From Bowmanella denitrificans (GTDB lineage: Bacteria > Pseudomonadota > Gammaproteobacteria > Enterobacterales > Alteromonadaceae): a stretch of 64,000 nucleotides of DNA. The notes under the pieces were generated by a model. That model was given only the letters and a program-made list of their open reading frames with translations, was not told the origin of the DNA and made no database searches. Of this stretch, positions 23,148 through 32,764 are shown piece after piece (the stretch's first letter is position 1; each line of letters starts with the position of its first letter). The stretch is taken from contig NZ_BAAAEI010000006.1 in the NCBI RefSeq assembly GCF_039522935.1, positions 806,001-870,000 on the forward strand. Reading direction: 5' to 3'. The translations under genes were made by a program, and so were the position numbers.

Positions 23148-25583
23148 CTAGAAATCATAAATGTGTTCAAGCCGGATCTGCTTTTGCGCCAGTTCATTCA
23201 GCAGCGCATGCAGTTGTTCAACCTGAACCCACAAATAGGCTTGCCGAGTATCGGCCGTGGCCACCATTGGCAGGCTGAACATCAGTTTGCCATGTTCAAG
23301 CGGCAGTTCGCCGTTCATGAGCACCGACACACTAATACGTTTATTGCCGGAAATATCAATAAAGCGCACCCCAGCAGCGGCTAGGCTTGGCATCAGGCGG
23401 CTAAAATCCCCCCACCTTGGCAGGCTCAAAATAGCGGCATCATTCTGTTGGTATAGAATCTTAACCTTATCTGGCAACTGAGCATGTTCCGGCACATAGG
23501 CGGACAAATATACCAGCCCTTCGGCCGGTTCGTAGGTAGCGGCCGCCGCGTAGCCAATTAACGCCGCATAGCCCTGCTTAAAACCAAACTCCAGGGTAAA
23601 GGCCAGCTTACGTTCCAGTTTGCGAATAAAATTCTCGCCCCAAAAATCGGTATCCTGCCAGACTTTGTCTATCCAGTAAGCAAAGTCAAACTCGTACCAG
23701 GCCTTGTCAAAAATGAGTTCACTGTAGGCCTGATGAGCGCTGGCGATTACCGCTTCTTCCGGGGTCGGCGCGCTGGCGGTCCACTGGCTGAAACGGCCAA
23801 TGCTTTGCTCATAGGCCCATTTGACCAGATATTCCACTGTGGTGCTAACGCCGATAACCTGCAGCATGGTCAGATATTCATCGTTGTGCGGATACCTGTC
23901 CTTTGTCATGGCCACCACCCTATCGTACAGCGTCCAGTAACGGTCGATGCTGTCCAAAAAGGGAAACTCGCTGGGATGCTGACCGGATGCCAAAAACGCG
24001 GCGTACTCTTGGGGATTAAACACCAGGTACCATTCGGGAATAGTCAGCAAGGTTTGCTCCTCGCCGCGCTGATACTGGGCAAACTTGGCTTGCTGATTGC
24101 CGCGAATTGCCTCGCCCGGATAATGCTGTCGCCACAAACTGTTGCGAAAGCGATAGTGCGGGTCGAGCCGCTGCTTCAGGGCGAAATACTCCGGCGCGCG
24201 CGGATACGCCGCCAGAAACTGACTTTCGTCAGCAAACACCTGATAAGGCAAATAGTAACTGCCCCCCACAGATACCACCGCATCAATCATTTCGCGGCTC
24301 CAGGCCTTCACCTTTTTCATCGCCTCGCGGTCGGTACCTTGCTGGTAATACACCACAAAGGCAAAGGTTTCGGTTCTGGCCCAGGCCAGCAGGCTGCCAG
24401 GATCGGCCTTGGCATGACGGATAGAGACATTGATGATATTGGCCTGGTGGCGCTGAAAAATCTCGGCCATTTTGGCGGCGAAGCGATCAAACTCTTGCAC
24501 CGGCACAAAGTACTCCCGCAGCGCATAGGTGACATCCTGCCTGTCCTGCGGCTCCAGTTCCATCACCGAATAACTGGCTTCGTAATTACGCCACTCGACT
24601 TTGTCTGATGCATACACCAGGGGATCAATCAGATTCTCCCGCAGCCACTTGCCACTGTCGTAATCCGCCACAATGCCTGCCAGCTTAGGTGTCCAGTAGT
24701 AGTTATCCTGCTTGGGAATAAGCCGCTCATTGACGGTCAGCGGCTTGTCGGTTTTCAGCCAGTTGACCGCCCGCACCCTGGTAAAGTCCGGTGGATAAAT
24801 ATCGGCGTTATGAAAAACCAGATTGGCATCATCACGCAGTGTGGCAAAGAAATAGTCCTTATAATCGGCCAGAGGCATTTTCTGATCCTGGCGCTCAACC
24901 CGGCTGTTGTCGGTCAGCCACAAGGTGGCTTCCACCAGCACCCCCAAGCCGCCATAACCGCCTATCACACCAAAAAACACATCAGGATTTTGCTCTCTGG
25001 ACGCGCTGATCAATGAACCATCGGCCAGCACCACCTTTAAAGCCTTAACCGAATGGGCCAGCGGCCCTTCGCCAATATAGCGGCCATGGGCATTGACGCT
25101 GATTGAACCACCCACAGTGAAATTGGCGTAGGTTTGCATAATACGTATGGACAAATCATGCGGGTCGATGACGTCCTGCAAGTCACGCCAGGTAATACCC
25201 GGCTGTACGGTCACTTCCTTGGCTTGCACATCCAGATTCAGCACCTGCTTAAACTGGCGCATATCCAGATGCAGACTGTCGGGATAACTGACCTGCCCGC
25301 CCTGACTAAAGCGGCCGCCACCGATGGACACCGGCCCCTGACTGTCCTGCAGCGCGCTGACAATGTCTTCGATGGTGCGTGGCGTCGTCACTTTGGTGAC
25401 CGCCACCGGATTTAACTGGGTCACATCGGTGACCAGGGGTTGGCCCGGCCCAGGCAGAAAATGGCTGTCACCACTTGACCAGATCACCACTGTGGTAGCA
25501 ATGCCCAGCAATAAAATTGCGATTCCGCCCCATTTCAGCAACTTTAATGGCAGCTTGAGAAGTTTTTTCAGCACAGTGCCCAT
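23148..25583 (-). CDS. membrane-anchored FAD-linked oxidoreductase with extra C-terminal region
   Basis: Protein of 811 residues, much longer than typical FAD-linked oxidases (about 450-500). One N-terminal transmembrane anchor (about 12-32) is followed by a PCMH-type FAD-binding domain: NPVAVTKVTTPRTIEDIVSA, VSIGGGRFSQGGQVSYPDS, and IMQTYANFTVGGSISVNAHG. The residue where related enzymes bind FAD covalently through His is not His, so FAD is probably non-covalent. A substrate domain runs to about 515. The last 300 residues (from about LLTIPEWYLVFNPQEYAAF) are not recognised and look like a second globular domain. AGAAGGACC precedes the ATG. It is divergent, 51 bp apart, from a Tat-exported methyltransferase-like gene. 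Substrate unknown. Confidence 0.85.
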   Translation of the reverse strand: MGTVLKKLLKLPLKLLKWGGIAILLLGIATTVVIWSSGDSHFLPGPGQPLVTDVTQLNPVAVTKVTTPRTIEDIVSALQDSQGPVSIGGGRFSQGGQVSYPDSLHLDMRQFKQVLNLDVQAKEVTVQPGITWRDLQDVIDPHDLSIRIMQTYANFTVGGSISVNAHGRYIGEGPLAHSVKALKVVLADGSLISASREQNPDVFFGVIGGYGGLGVLVEATLWLTDNSRVERQDQKMPLADYKDYFFATLRDDANLVFHNADIYPPDFTRVRAVNWLKTDKPLTVNERLIPKQDNYYWTPKLAGIVADYDSGKWLRENLIDPLVYASDKVEWRNYEASYSVMELEPQDRQDVTYALREYFVPVQEFDRFAAKMAEIFQRHQANIINVSIRHAKADPGSLLAWARTETFAFVVYYQQGTDREAMKKVKAWSREMIDAVVSVGGSYYLPYQVFADESQFLAAYPRAPEYFALKQRLDPHYRFRNSLWRQHYPGEAIRGNQQAKFAQYQRGEEQTLLTIPEWYLVFNPQEYAAFLASGQHPSEFPFLDSIDRYWTLYDRVVAMTKDRYPHNDEYLTMLQVIGVSTTVEYLVKWAYEQSIGRFSQWTASAPTPEEAVIASAHQAYSELIFDKAWYEFDFAYWIDKVWQDTDFWGENFIRKLERKLAFTLEFGFKQGYAALIGYAAAATYEPAEGLVYLSAYVPEHAQLPDKVKILYQQNDAAILSLPRWGDFSRLMPSLAAAGVRFIDISGNKRISVSVLMNGELPLEHGKLMFSLPMVATADTRQAYLWVQVEQLHALLNELAQKQIRLEHIYDF

Positions 25584-25634
25584 GCGGCGGTCCTTCTGAT
25601 ATGATTTATGCAGCTTCCAGCAAGGGATATTAAC

Positions 25635-26594
25635 ATGCGGTTGAACCGGCGCCAGTTTCTTGAATTATCGGCCCTGATACTGGCCGGTATGGCCACCCGG
25701 GCATCGGCAAAAGCTACCGCGTCCGGCAGCGTGGGCAAGGCCGAGCAATTAGTCGGTAATTTTCGCTATATCTACGCCGATAAAACCCGCCGCGAAGAAT
25801 TCCTGCCGTTTTTACAAAATGTCTTTCACCTCTACCCAGAACAACAATTGCAGGCATTGATTCATCAGGCGGTGCAAGAATTTGGCAGTGACAAACAGGT
25901 ATATGGCTTTTTACAGCAGCAATTGGATGAGATCCGTCCGCTGCTGGCTGACTTACGCTACGCCTTACCCGCCCTGCAAAAACAAAAGCAGGTGATGGCC
26001 GAGCAAACCCGTAGCTTATTGCCGGATAAGCGTTTTGAGGGATACCTGGAAATCGGCAGCAGTGGCCGCTATATCGACAGTCTGGAAGAAGTACTGGATA
26101 TTCAGGGCCAGCGGCTCTTTATCAGTGAGCGGGCCCCCAGCTATTCATTGGCGGATATGCTGGACCGTGGTCAAGTCACCCAGGCTGGAGACTGGCTGGC
26201 ACTCAATGACTACACACCGGCGCTTGACCAGATAGCAGATCAGTCACTGGAACTGATTACCGTGTATATCGGTTTTCACCATTGCCCTGTCGATTTGCGT
26301 GAACAGTTTATCGGTGGCTTGCGGGACAAGCTTAAACCAGGCGGCTGCCTGATCCTGCGCGATCATGATGTGCATAACCGCCATATGTGGCATGTGGTGG
26401 CGCTGGCCCATGATGTGTTTAATATGGGTACCATGGAAAGTTGGCAATACAATGCCGACGAACGCCGGCATTTTTACGCATTGTCAGAGTTGCAGCAATT
26501 TATGCAGCAGTTTGGTTTTAAACAGCAGGGCCAGATGCTGCGTCAGCCAGGTGACCCCACGTTAAATACCTTGATGCTGTATCAGCGCGCCTGA
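25635..26594 (+). CDS. methyltransferase-fold protein with Tat signal peptide
   Basis: Protein of 319 residues. The ATG at 25635 with AAGGGA upstream begins a twin-arginine signal (MRLNRRQFLELSALILAGMA, then TRASA). An in-frame ATG at 25608 is less likely. After a helical region (about 40-130) comes a class I methyltransferase pattern: GYLEIGSSGRYIDSL (SAM loop), LELITVYIGFHHCPVDLREQ, and LRDKLKPGGCLILRDHDV. SAM is not known to occur in the periplasm, so the signal and the fold are in conflict. The domain may have another ligand, or the RR region may act only as an anchor. It is divergent from the FAD oxidoreductase, suggesting shared regulation. Confidence 0.75.
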   Translation: MRLNRRQFLELSALILAGMATRASAKATASGSVGKAEQLVGNFRYIYADKTRREEFLPFLQNVFHLYPEQQLQALIHQAVQEFGSDKQVYGFLQQQLDEIRPLLADLRYALPALQKQKQVMAEQTRSLLPDKRFEGYLEIGSSGRYIDSLEEVLDIQGQRLFISERAPSYSLADMLDRGQVTQAGDWLALNDYTPALDQIADQSLELITVYIGFHHCPVDLREQFIGGLRDKLKPGGCLILRDHDVHNRHMWHVVALAHDVFNMGTMESWQYNADERRHFYALSELQQFMQQFGFKQQGQMLRQPGDPTLNTLMLYQRA

Positions 26595-26603
26595 TATCGC
26601 TAA

Positions 26604-28241
26604 TTAAGGCTTTCTGGCCGATACGGGTTTTATACCTACGGGTAATTCGGTCGCAACAGGCCGCTCAGCATAAGCCCAGACACTGTCCTGTGGACCACAG
26701 CGCGCGCGCCGGTGCACCTTTATCGCCATATTGGCAAATATCAGGCTAAACAGCAGGGCCGTCACCTCCACCATCGCCAATCCGGCATGCCACCAATGTG
26801 GCGGGCCAATCAGCCAGGCAGCCATGGCACTTACCACAATGCTAAGGCAAGCCAGAGCACAAAGCGCCAGTATATGCACAGCCCCTTTGGCCGGGCCGCA
26901 AATAAAGGCCCAGGCCAGCGCACTTAAAAACACCAGATAATACACCCACAGATAGGCGCTGTTGGCATCACCGCCGGTGGCACTTACCCACTTACCTATG
27001 CTCATCGCCAAGGCGACACCGGCAACCGAGCCCCAGCAAACGCCTACGGTGGCCGAGGCCATTAAACGGGCGTTTTTTTGCTGCTCTACCACTTGTCCGG
27101 CTTCGCGCTGTTTGCGCCTGCGACTTTCAATCCAAAGCAGGTTACCGCTATAGAAAATAAAGGCACCGGATAAGCCCAGCATGAAGTACACCCAACGGAT
27201 GGTGTCACCACCGTAGCTGCCAAAATGCAGGGCAAATACCGCGATTACCATATCCAGCCAGCCATCTTCATAACCTGGCAGATAATCCTTATCCAGTACC
27301 TCGCCGGTGTATGGCTGCAAGCTGACAAAGCCAAACGACGGAGCACGTACCATATGCGCTGCATCACTGCCAGCAATGCGTACCGACGGCGCATTACCCT
27401 GCACTCTGGAATAACTGGCTTCGTATATTTGGAAGTTTGCTGACAATTTAGCGATGACCGGCGCCATTTGCGTCGGCATCAGCAACTCTGCGGTATTAAA
27501 GGTTGGCGCATCCGGGTCAGCTTCGGCACGGCCAAACGCAGGTTCGCCCTGATACACCAGCGCTTCCAGACCGTCATAAATCTGGTCATGGAAGGCGAAC
27601 ACCACCACAGTCCAGGCAATCAGGATATGAAAGGGCAAGCTGGTAATGCCGATAACATTGTGGGCATCCAGCCAGAAGCGCTTACTGGTTTTTTGCCGCC
27701 TGAGCAGCAGGAAATCCTTCACCAGGGAAGGCAGCAATAAAATAACCCCGGATAACAATGCCAGTCCATACAGGAAACACACTGCGCCCATCACATACAC
27801 GCCCCACATATGGTGGCCTTCACCGGGTATACCAGCGGTCTGATGCAGCATGTCCACCAGATGGGCCAGCTGGGAAGGTTCATGCTGGCGCACTATCAGG
27901 CGGTTATCCGCATCCAGGCTGGCCAGCCAATAGGTGCTGCTACCGTCTTTGCTACGTATCCGCCAGCTCATGGGCGCCTCAACCCCTTCGTTGCGCTGCA
28001 CATGCAAAGTGAAGCTGTTAGCAGCTTGCGGGTGTTCAGCAATGGCTTTTTCCACCAGCAGAGACAACCGACTTTCTTCCACCCAGGGCAGTTGCTGCGC
28101 TGGCGGACTAACCCAGCGATCCAGCTCGGGTTTGAACATGGTCAGGGCACCGGCAAAAAAGCAGATAAACAGTGCCATACCGCCAATCAACCCCGTCCAG
28201 GTATGCAGGGTTTTATAGGTCTTAAGAATATCACCGCGCAT
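26604..28241 (-). CDS. PepSY-associated transmembrane protein (iron-uptake type)
   Basis: Inner-membrane protein of 545 residues. It starts MRGDILKTYKTLHTWTGLIG, the typical first helix of the PepSY_TM family (some members are implicated in ferric-siderophore reduction). A periplasmic PepSY-like part follows, then helices near GVYVMGAVCFLYGLALLSGV, DAHNVIGITSLPFHILIAWT and VYFMLGLSGAFIFYSGNLLW. The C-terminal third adds further helices. The ATG at 28241 overlaps the upstream stop codon (TGATG). It is the last gene of the operon that begins with the TonB-dependent receptor at 31180. Conserved histidines (LHTWTG, DAHN, PFH) could bind heme. Confidence 0.9.
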   Translation of the reverse strand: MRGDILKTYKTLHTWTGLIGGMALFICFFAGALTMFKPELDRWVSPPAQQLPWVEESRLSLLVEKAIAEHPQAANSFTLHVQRNEGVEAPMSWRIRSKDGSSTYWLASLDADNRLIVRQHEPSQLAHLVDMLHQTAGIPGEGHHMWGVYVMGAVCFLYGLALLSGVILLLPSLVKDFLLLRRQKTSKRFWLDAHNVIGITSLPFHILIAWTVVVFAFHDQIYDGLEALVYQGEPAFGRAEADPDAPTFNTAELLMPTQMAPVIAKLSANFQIYEASYSRVQGNAPSVRIAGSDAAHMVRAPSFGFVSLQPYTGEVLDKDYLPGYEDGWLDMVIAVFALHFGSYGGDTIRWVYFMLGLSGAFIFYSGNLLWIESRRRKQREAGQVVEQQKNARLMASATVGVCWGSVAGVALAMSIGKWVSATGGDANSAYLWVYYLVFLSALAWAFICGPAKGAVHILALCALACLSIVVSAMAAWLIGPPHWWHAGLAMVEVTALLFSLIFANMAIKVHRRARCGPQDSVWAYAERPVATELPVGIKPVSARKP

Positions 28242-28543
28242 CAGGCGCCTCCTTGCATCAACAACTGAGTAGCAACTAACAAACTCCACACCGCAATGCT
28301 GGCACCGCCCAGCCATAACCAGGCCTTAAGACCGGTACTGAACAAATAAACGCAGGCGAACAGCACCATCCAGATAAGCGCACTGATCCACATATTAAAC
28401 TGTATTTTGTTATCGGCATGCAGACCACCCGGGCCAAGCCAGGCAAACAAACCGGTAATCCCTATAGCCAGGACAAAACCCAGCAACACACCGGCCAGAC
28501 TTTTGCTCCACCAATGCGGCTGAATACGCTCACGCCTTGCCAT
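28241..28543 (-). CDS. small iron-uptake membrane protein (DUF3649-like)
   Basis: Protein of 100 residues with about three transmembrane helices. The start MARRERIQPHWWSKSLAGVLLGFVLA resembles the DUF3649 family found beside PepSY proteins and siderophore receptors. The ATG at 28543 has AAGGGGAG seven bases upstream and overlaps the DUF3325 gene by 14 bp. Its stop overlaps the PepSY start by one base, so the three are translationally coupled. Biochemical function is unknown; the family name is from recall and pattern only. Confidence 0.75.
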   Translation of the reverse strand: MARRERIQPHWWSKSLAGVLLGFVLAIGITGLFAWLGPGGLHADNKIQFNMWISALIWMVLFACVYLFSTGLKAWLWLGGASIAVWSLLVATQLLMQGGA

Positions 28544-28802
28544 GTTGCTCCCCTTTGTGGATAAGCAAACTGACAAAGGGCAACAAGCCCAGCAGCAACA
28601 TGGTGCACACCAGCGCCGCGAAAAATCCGGCCTTAGCGTCCATCACCCACATCCACAGGGCAAAAGACGCCACCAACACCAGCCAGGAAAGCCAGCGCCA
28701 GGGACGAGCCGATAAAGGTCTGGCTAGCCACTGCTGGTTGTTCAGGCTCAGATAAAACAACACACAACCGCTTAGATTGAGTAGAAATGCACACAACATC
28801 AT
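28530..28802 (-). CDS. DUF3325-like small membrane protein
   Basis: Protein of 90 residues with three hydrophobic segments (about 3-18, 36-52, 62-82). Small proteins of this kind (DUF3325) recur in operons with PepSY and TonB-dependent receptors; a second member is at 55687-55989 in this window. AAGGATAATAAGA precedes tandem ATGs (28802 and 28799). It sits 57 bp behind the receptor and overlaps the next gene. Function unknown, presumably part of the same uptake machinery. Confidence 0.78.
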   Translation of the reverse strand: MMLCAFLLNLSGCVLFYLSLNNQQWLARPLSARPWRWLSWLVLVASFALWMWVMDAKAGFFAALVCTMLLLGLLPFVSLLIHKGEQHGKA

Positions 28803-28858
28803 TCTTATTATCCTTACACTCAGCCCGCAGGCTGACCTGCGGACTGCTCCACTAATGG

Positions 28859-31180
28859 TTACCAGTCGTATCTGGCGCTAAGGGTCCAGTTTCTCGGTGT
28901 TCCCCATACGACACTGCCATCCCAGGACGAGATGCTGTTAAAGTACGCTTTATCAAACAGGTTGTTGATGTTCAGCGACAGGCTAATCTGTTCCGTCAGC
29001 CTGTATCTGGCCATCAGATTGACCAGAGCAACCGCTCCCTGCTCACGGCGCTCGGGAGTAGTAATCACATAGCCGTTCTCATCCCGGCCAAGACCTGCTG
29101 GTTTTTTACTATTAACGAAATAGGCGGACTGCCAGTGAATGCCGGCTCCCAATACCAGATCATGCCAGGCACCAGGGAGTTGATAGGTGGTGTTTAAGTT
29201 GAACAATTTGCGCGGGATCTCGGTTCTGATCGCCTGTCCCTGGTTGTCTTCGGTTTTAGCATAAGCGTAGCCACCAAACACGTTCCAGCCATGTACCACC
29301 TCGCCTGATACTTCCAGCTCGTAACCTTGGGTTTTATTGCCTTTGCCGCTGCTGCGATACGGGGTATTGCCGCCTGGTGTCAGATAGTCGAGCGGAAATG
29401 ACGTATCGCGCTCCGCCACGTTGTCCTGCTCGGATTCAAAATAAGCGGCTGACAGGTTCAGTAAATCAAACTCAGCCTTTACGCCACCTTCATAGCTGCG
29501 ACCGGTCACAGGATCGAGAATATCGTCGTTGGCATCATAGTAATTTTGCGGTCTGAAGGCGTCGGTATAGCTGGCGTACAGGCTGACATTATCATTTACC
29601 TCATAGACCAGACCGGCATAAGGGGTGAGTTCCCGGTCAACCTCATATTCACTGCGGGTCATGCGATATTCACCGCTGTTGGGATCGTACATATGTGTGC
29701 GGGTTTGCCAGTTGGTCAACCTGGCGCCGGTGATCAACTTCAGTTCATCGGTAAAGTGCAGACGGGTAGCAATAAAGGCACCGCCGCTGCTGTTTTTATT
29801 CAAACTGCTGCGACCAGAATCTTCAAAGGGGTAGCGCGCTACATCTCCGGTCCAGGTATTGTAATTCAGGCCTTCCAGTGAAATCGTGGTCTGGTCGGCT
29901 TGGTTGCCAAAGCTGGTCCTGTCGCGGTTAAAGTAGCTGTAGCCCAAGACTAAGTCATGCTCACGTCCCAGTAACTCGTATGTGCCCTGCAGGGTCACAT
30001 CAAAGGTTTTTTGCTGGTCTTCACTGCTGCTGATCACGGCACTGTAACCAAAGCCCAGATGGCTGCTGCCATCGGGATCCATATAATCCTCTGGATACAC
30101 AAAGAACAGCTCGCCGCCCTGCATATCGATAGTGTTGTAAGTGGCAATGGCGTTTAACTGCCAGCCATTGTCAAAGGCATGATCGACACCAACAAAGTAG
30201 GTTTTCTCCTTAATCGGCCAGGCGCTCCAGTCAGCAGACATACCGGTCATATTGCGGCTGGGATTGACCAGACTGCCATCGGCGTAATAATAGTGCACCG
30301 CGTGGGTGTTAATCACGCCGCGGGACGCAGTGTCAGCATATTCAATCCCGCCGCGTACTAAAGTGGCATCCCCAAAATCCGCTTCCACCGTGGCATAAAC
30401 CGAGGTTTTCTTCTGACCGTAGCGGTCAATGTAAGAATCCCTGTCGTAATGGGCTGCGGCAATGCGGGCTCGCACATCACCGTCTTCGGTTAGCGCAGTG
30501 GCCACATCTGCTTCGATACGCTGATAGCCCCAGCGTCCGCCACTGATCCCCACATGAGCATCGGTATGTCGACTCACGGCACGCTTTCTTACCAGGTTGA
30601 CGGTGGCGGTGGGATCGCCCACCCCTGTCATCAAACCATTGGCACCACGCAGTATCTCCATCCGTTCAAAGGCGACGGAATCACCGTTTACGTCAGGGCG
30701 GCGACCACCGGGAAATTGCTGTACGCCATCGATTTGAATCAGATTCGCTTCACCACCCCGTACCATAAATGAAGGGCGCTCTTCACCTGCGCCAAAATTG
30801 GTGTATACGCCGGTACTGTGCTGCAAAATATCCTTGATATTAACCGTGTTCCAGTCTTCCAGAAACTGGCGGGTGATCACCGACACCGACTGTGGTGTTT
30901 CGCGCAGTGACAAAATCATTTTGGTCGCCGACTTGGTGGCGGCGTCAGAATAATTGCCTTCTGTGGATGCGGTAACATAAATGCGTTCATATTCCTGGGC
31001 GCGGGTTTTACTGGTACCGTCGGGATCATTTAGGGCATTTTGACTTTTATCGGCGCCAGTTGCAGACAAGTCTTCAGCAGCCATCACCGGCGCAGACAAG
31101 GCCAGAATGGCCAGCATAATGGGACTGAGTGATAATTGATGAGCCTTGGTAGCGGTAGATTGAAGCCTGGAAGTTTCCAT
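28859..31180 (-). CDS. TonB-dependent siderophore receptor (FhuE/FpvA-like)
   Basis: Outer-membrane receptor of 773 residues. The signal peptide has an extended n-region and is cleaved near APVMA. A TonB-box-like ERIYVTA is followed by the plug domain (RETPQSVSVITRQFLEDW, GVYTNFGAGEERPSFMVRGG, ERMEILRGANGLMTG), the classic start of ferric-siderophore receptors. The barrel contains SYTDAFRPQ, GVKAEFDLLNLSAAYF and ends INNLFDKAYFNSISSW...RYDW. It ends in Trp rather than the usual Phe. It is the first gene of the operon with DUF3325, DUF3649-like and PepSY genes, under a Fur-box-like site. The particular siderophore cannot be told from sequence. Confidence 0.93.
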   Translation of the reverse strand: METSRLQSTATKAHQLSLSPIMLAILALSAPVMAAEDLSATGADKSQNALNDPDGTSKTRAQEYERIYVTASTEGNYSDAATKSATKMILSLRETPQSVSVITRQFLEDWNTVNIKDILQHSTGVYTNFGAGEERPSFMVRGGEANLIQIDGVQQFPGGRRPDVNGDSVAFERMEILRGANGLMTGVGDPTATVNLVRKRAVSRHTDAHVGISGGRWGYQRIEADVATALTEDGDVRARIAAAHYDRDSYIDRYGQKKTSVYATVEADFGDATLVRGGIEYADTASRGVINTHAVHYYYADGSLVNPSRNMTGMSADWSAWPIKEKTYFVGVDHAFDNGWQLNAIATYNTIDMQGGELFFVYPEDYMDPDGSSHLGFGYSAVISSSEDQQKTFDVTLQGTYELLGREHDLVLGYSYFNRDRTSFGNQADQTTISLEGLNYNTWTGDVARYPFEDSGRSSLNKNSSGGAFIATRLHFTDELKLITGARLTNWQTRTHMYDPNSGEYRMTRSEYEVDRELTPYAGLVYEVNDNVSLYASYTDAFRPQNYYDANDDILDPVTGRSYEGGVKAEFDLLNLSAAYFESEQDNVAERDTSFPLDYLTPGGNTPYRSSGKGNKTQGYELEVSGEVVHGWNVFGGYAYAKTEDNQGQAIRTEIPRKLFNLNTTYQLPGAWHDLVLGAGIHWQSAYFVNSKKPAGLGRDENGYVITTPERREQGAVALVNLMARYRLTEQISLSLNINNLFDKAYFNSISSWDGSVVWGTPRNWTLSARYDW

Positions 31181-31567
31181 AATTCACGTGTTCCTGTGTG
31201 TTTAAGTATGTGCCAGCAAAATCGCCCGGCAAAAAAATCGAAGCGAATAGTAACGATTCTCATTAATTCAAACAACTGGGATTTATAACGGAGCGGCACA
31301 TTACAAGCATCGACCAGGTCGATATTGGAAACCTTTTATTTCTCAAAAATTTACAAATCGAACACAGATGGAACTGGCGTGTTCTGAAAAACAGGGGGAA
31401 TTTGTTGGTGTTGTTGATGTAAGGCTTACCAACGGTTGGTTGCAGGACTGAACACGCCAGCTCTACCCTGCATAGTCATCGCATTAGCCTATCAATGTTT
31501 TTTCTTTTATCAGGCCAAGATGGCCTTTGCCCATACAGTAGCGCGGCGTCCCTGCCGCGAAACGATA
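31181..31567. other. 387-bp intergenic region between receptor and NatB genes
   Basis: Both flanking genes point left. It holds the receptor promoter and Fur box (31244-31266). Near the right end is a hairpin CGCGGC/GCCGCG (31543-31560) just after the natB stop on the minus strand, without a T-run. No credible coding frame is seen in between. Confidence 0.6.
31244..31266 (-). promoter_or_regulatory. Fur box upstream of siderophore receptor
   Basis: The minus strand reads TAATGAGAATCGTTACTATT, a good match to the GATAATGATAATCATTATC consensus. It lies about 65 bases before the receptor ATG, suiting repression of the operon by iron-loaded Fur. Confidence 0.75.
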
Positions 31568-32764
31568 TCAGCGGAACAGAACTTTTTCCTGATTAAACCA
31601 GTACACACAAAATGCGATCAGCGCGCCGGCAATCAACATACTGGAGCCAAAGATGGCAAACAGCGATACATAATCCATGGTGCCTTTGATCAGTTCTTTA
31701 ATCGCCAGTGCCACATTGGTAATAGGCACCCAGGCCCAGCCACCTTTAAGATCAACCCCCGGCATCATGGCCATAATAATAGGCAGAATGGCCACCATGA
31801 TCAGACTGCCCATATAGCTTTGTGCTTCTTTAAAGCTGCGTGCATAGATAGACAAGCTCAGCAGCAAAGCGGCAAAAATGGCTGCAATGGGCGCCAGCAT
31901 CAGGAACATCAGCACAAAGTCCAGTGCACTGATGGCGCTCATAAACTCCCCTACCACCTTAATCGCCATGCCCTGGCTCAGGACAACACCCCAAATAGCC
32001 ATGCTGAGTATGGTAATCAGTGCGCAGGTTACCCCGGCAAAGGCAATGGTCAGGAATTTGCCCAGTACCAGTTTGTGTCGTTCGGTGGGTGAAATCAGTA
32101 AGGTTTCCAGGGTGCCACGTTCCTTTTCACCCGCCCCCATATCGGTGGCCGGATACATTGCCCCCTGCAAACACAGGATAAAGAGTATATAGGGCAGGAA
32201 ACCGCCGATTTTTTCCCCCCAGTTCTCGCGGCTGTCGGCCACATCATCTTTCTCAATCACCACAGGTTTAAGCAATGCCGTTTGCTGAGCATCATCTAAT
32301 GTCAGGGCATCAAAGGCCTGGCGGCGCTTATACTCAACCTGGTTATCAACCAGATCCTTGACCCGAGACTGCACCATATTTAAGCCCGCATCATTTAAGA
32401 CCAGTATCAGAGTCGCCTGGCCCCCTTCCAGCAATGGCTGGTCGTAGTTGCTGGGCACTTTGAGGGCAAAATCAATGCTTTCATCACGGATCAATTGCTT
32501 CAAGTCTGCATCTGGCGGCACATCCACTAATTCAAACTTATCGGTGGCGGCAGCCAGCGAGGCGCTTAACCCCTGGGCGTATTCCCCGCCAACTATGGCA
32601 TATTTCAGCACTTTGGTTTCGGCCTCCTTAAACGCTTTACTGGCAAAAAAGCCAAACGCACCGAAAATCAGTGGAAACAACAACAGCGGAAGAGCGATCA
32701 TAAAAAACAAGGTCTTGCGGTCGCGCAGCAGTTCCAGTAACTCTTTTTTAAATACTAACCACAT
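31568..32764 (-). CDS. natB: ABC-2 type permease, NatB-like
   Basis: Membrane component of an exporter, 398 residues. One helix near the N-terminus (VFKKELLELLRDRKTLFFMI then LPLLLFPLIFGAFGF) is followed by a large extracytoplasmic domain (about 45-200) and five further helices, the ABC-2 layout. GAGEKERGTLETLLISPT is the signature of NatB/YhaP-type sodium or drug exporters. The ATG overlaps the ATPase stop codon by one base, so the two are coupled. The symbol is by similarity; the exported substrate (Na+, peptide or other) is not determined. Confidence 0.88.
   Translation of the reverse strand: MWLVFKKELLELLRDRKTLFFMIALPLLLFPLIFGAFGFFASKAFKEAETKVLKYAIVGGEYAQGLSASLAAATDKFELVDVPPDADLKQLIRDESIDFALKVPSNYDQPLLEGGQATLILVLNDAGLNMVQSRVKDLVDNQVEYKRRQAFDALTLDDAQQTALLKPVVIEKDDVADSRENWGEKIGGFLPYILFILCLQGAMYPATDMGAGEKERGTLETLLISPTERHKLVLGKFLTIAFAGVTCALITILSMAIWGVVLSQGMAIKVVGEFMSAISALDFVLMFLMLAPIAAIFAALLLSLSIYARSFKEAQSYMGSLIMVAILPIIMAMMPGVDLKGGWAWVPITNVALAIKELIKGTMDYVSLFAIFGSSMLIAGALIAFCVYWFNQEKVLFR

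Noticed and set aside
23733..24608. 291-codon plus-strand ORF inside the FAD oxidoreductase
   Set aside because: Antisense shadow of a clearly conserved gene in a GC-rich frame; no recognisable protein features.
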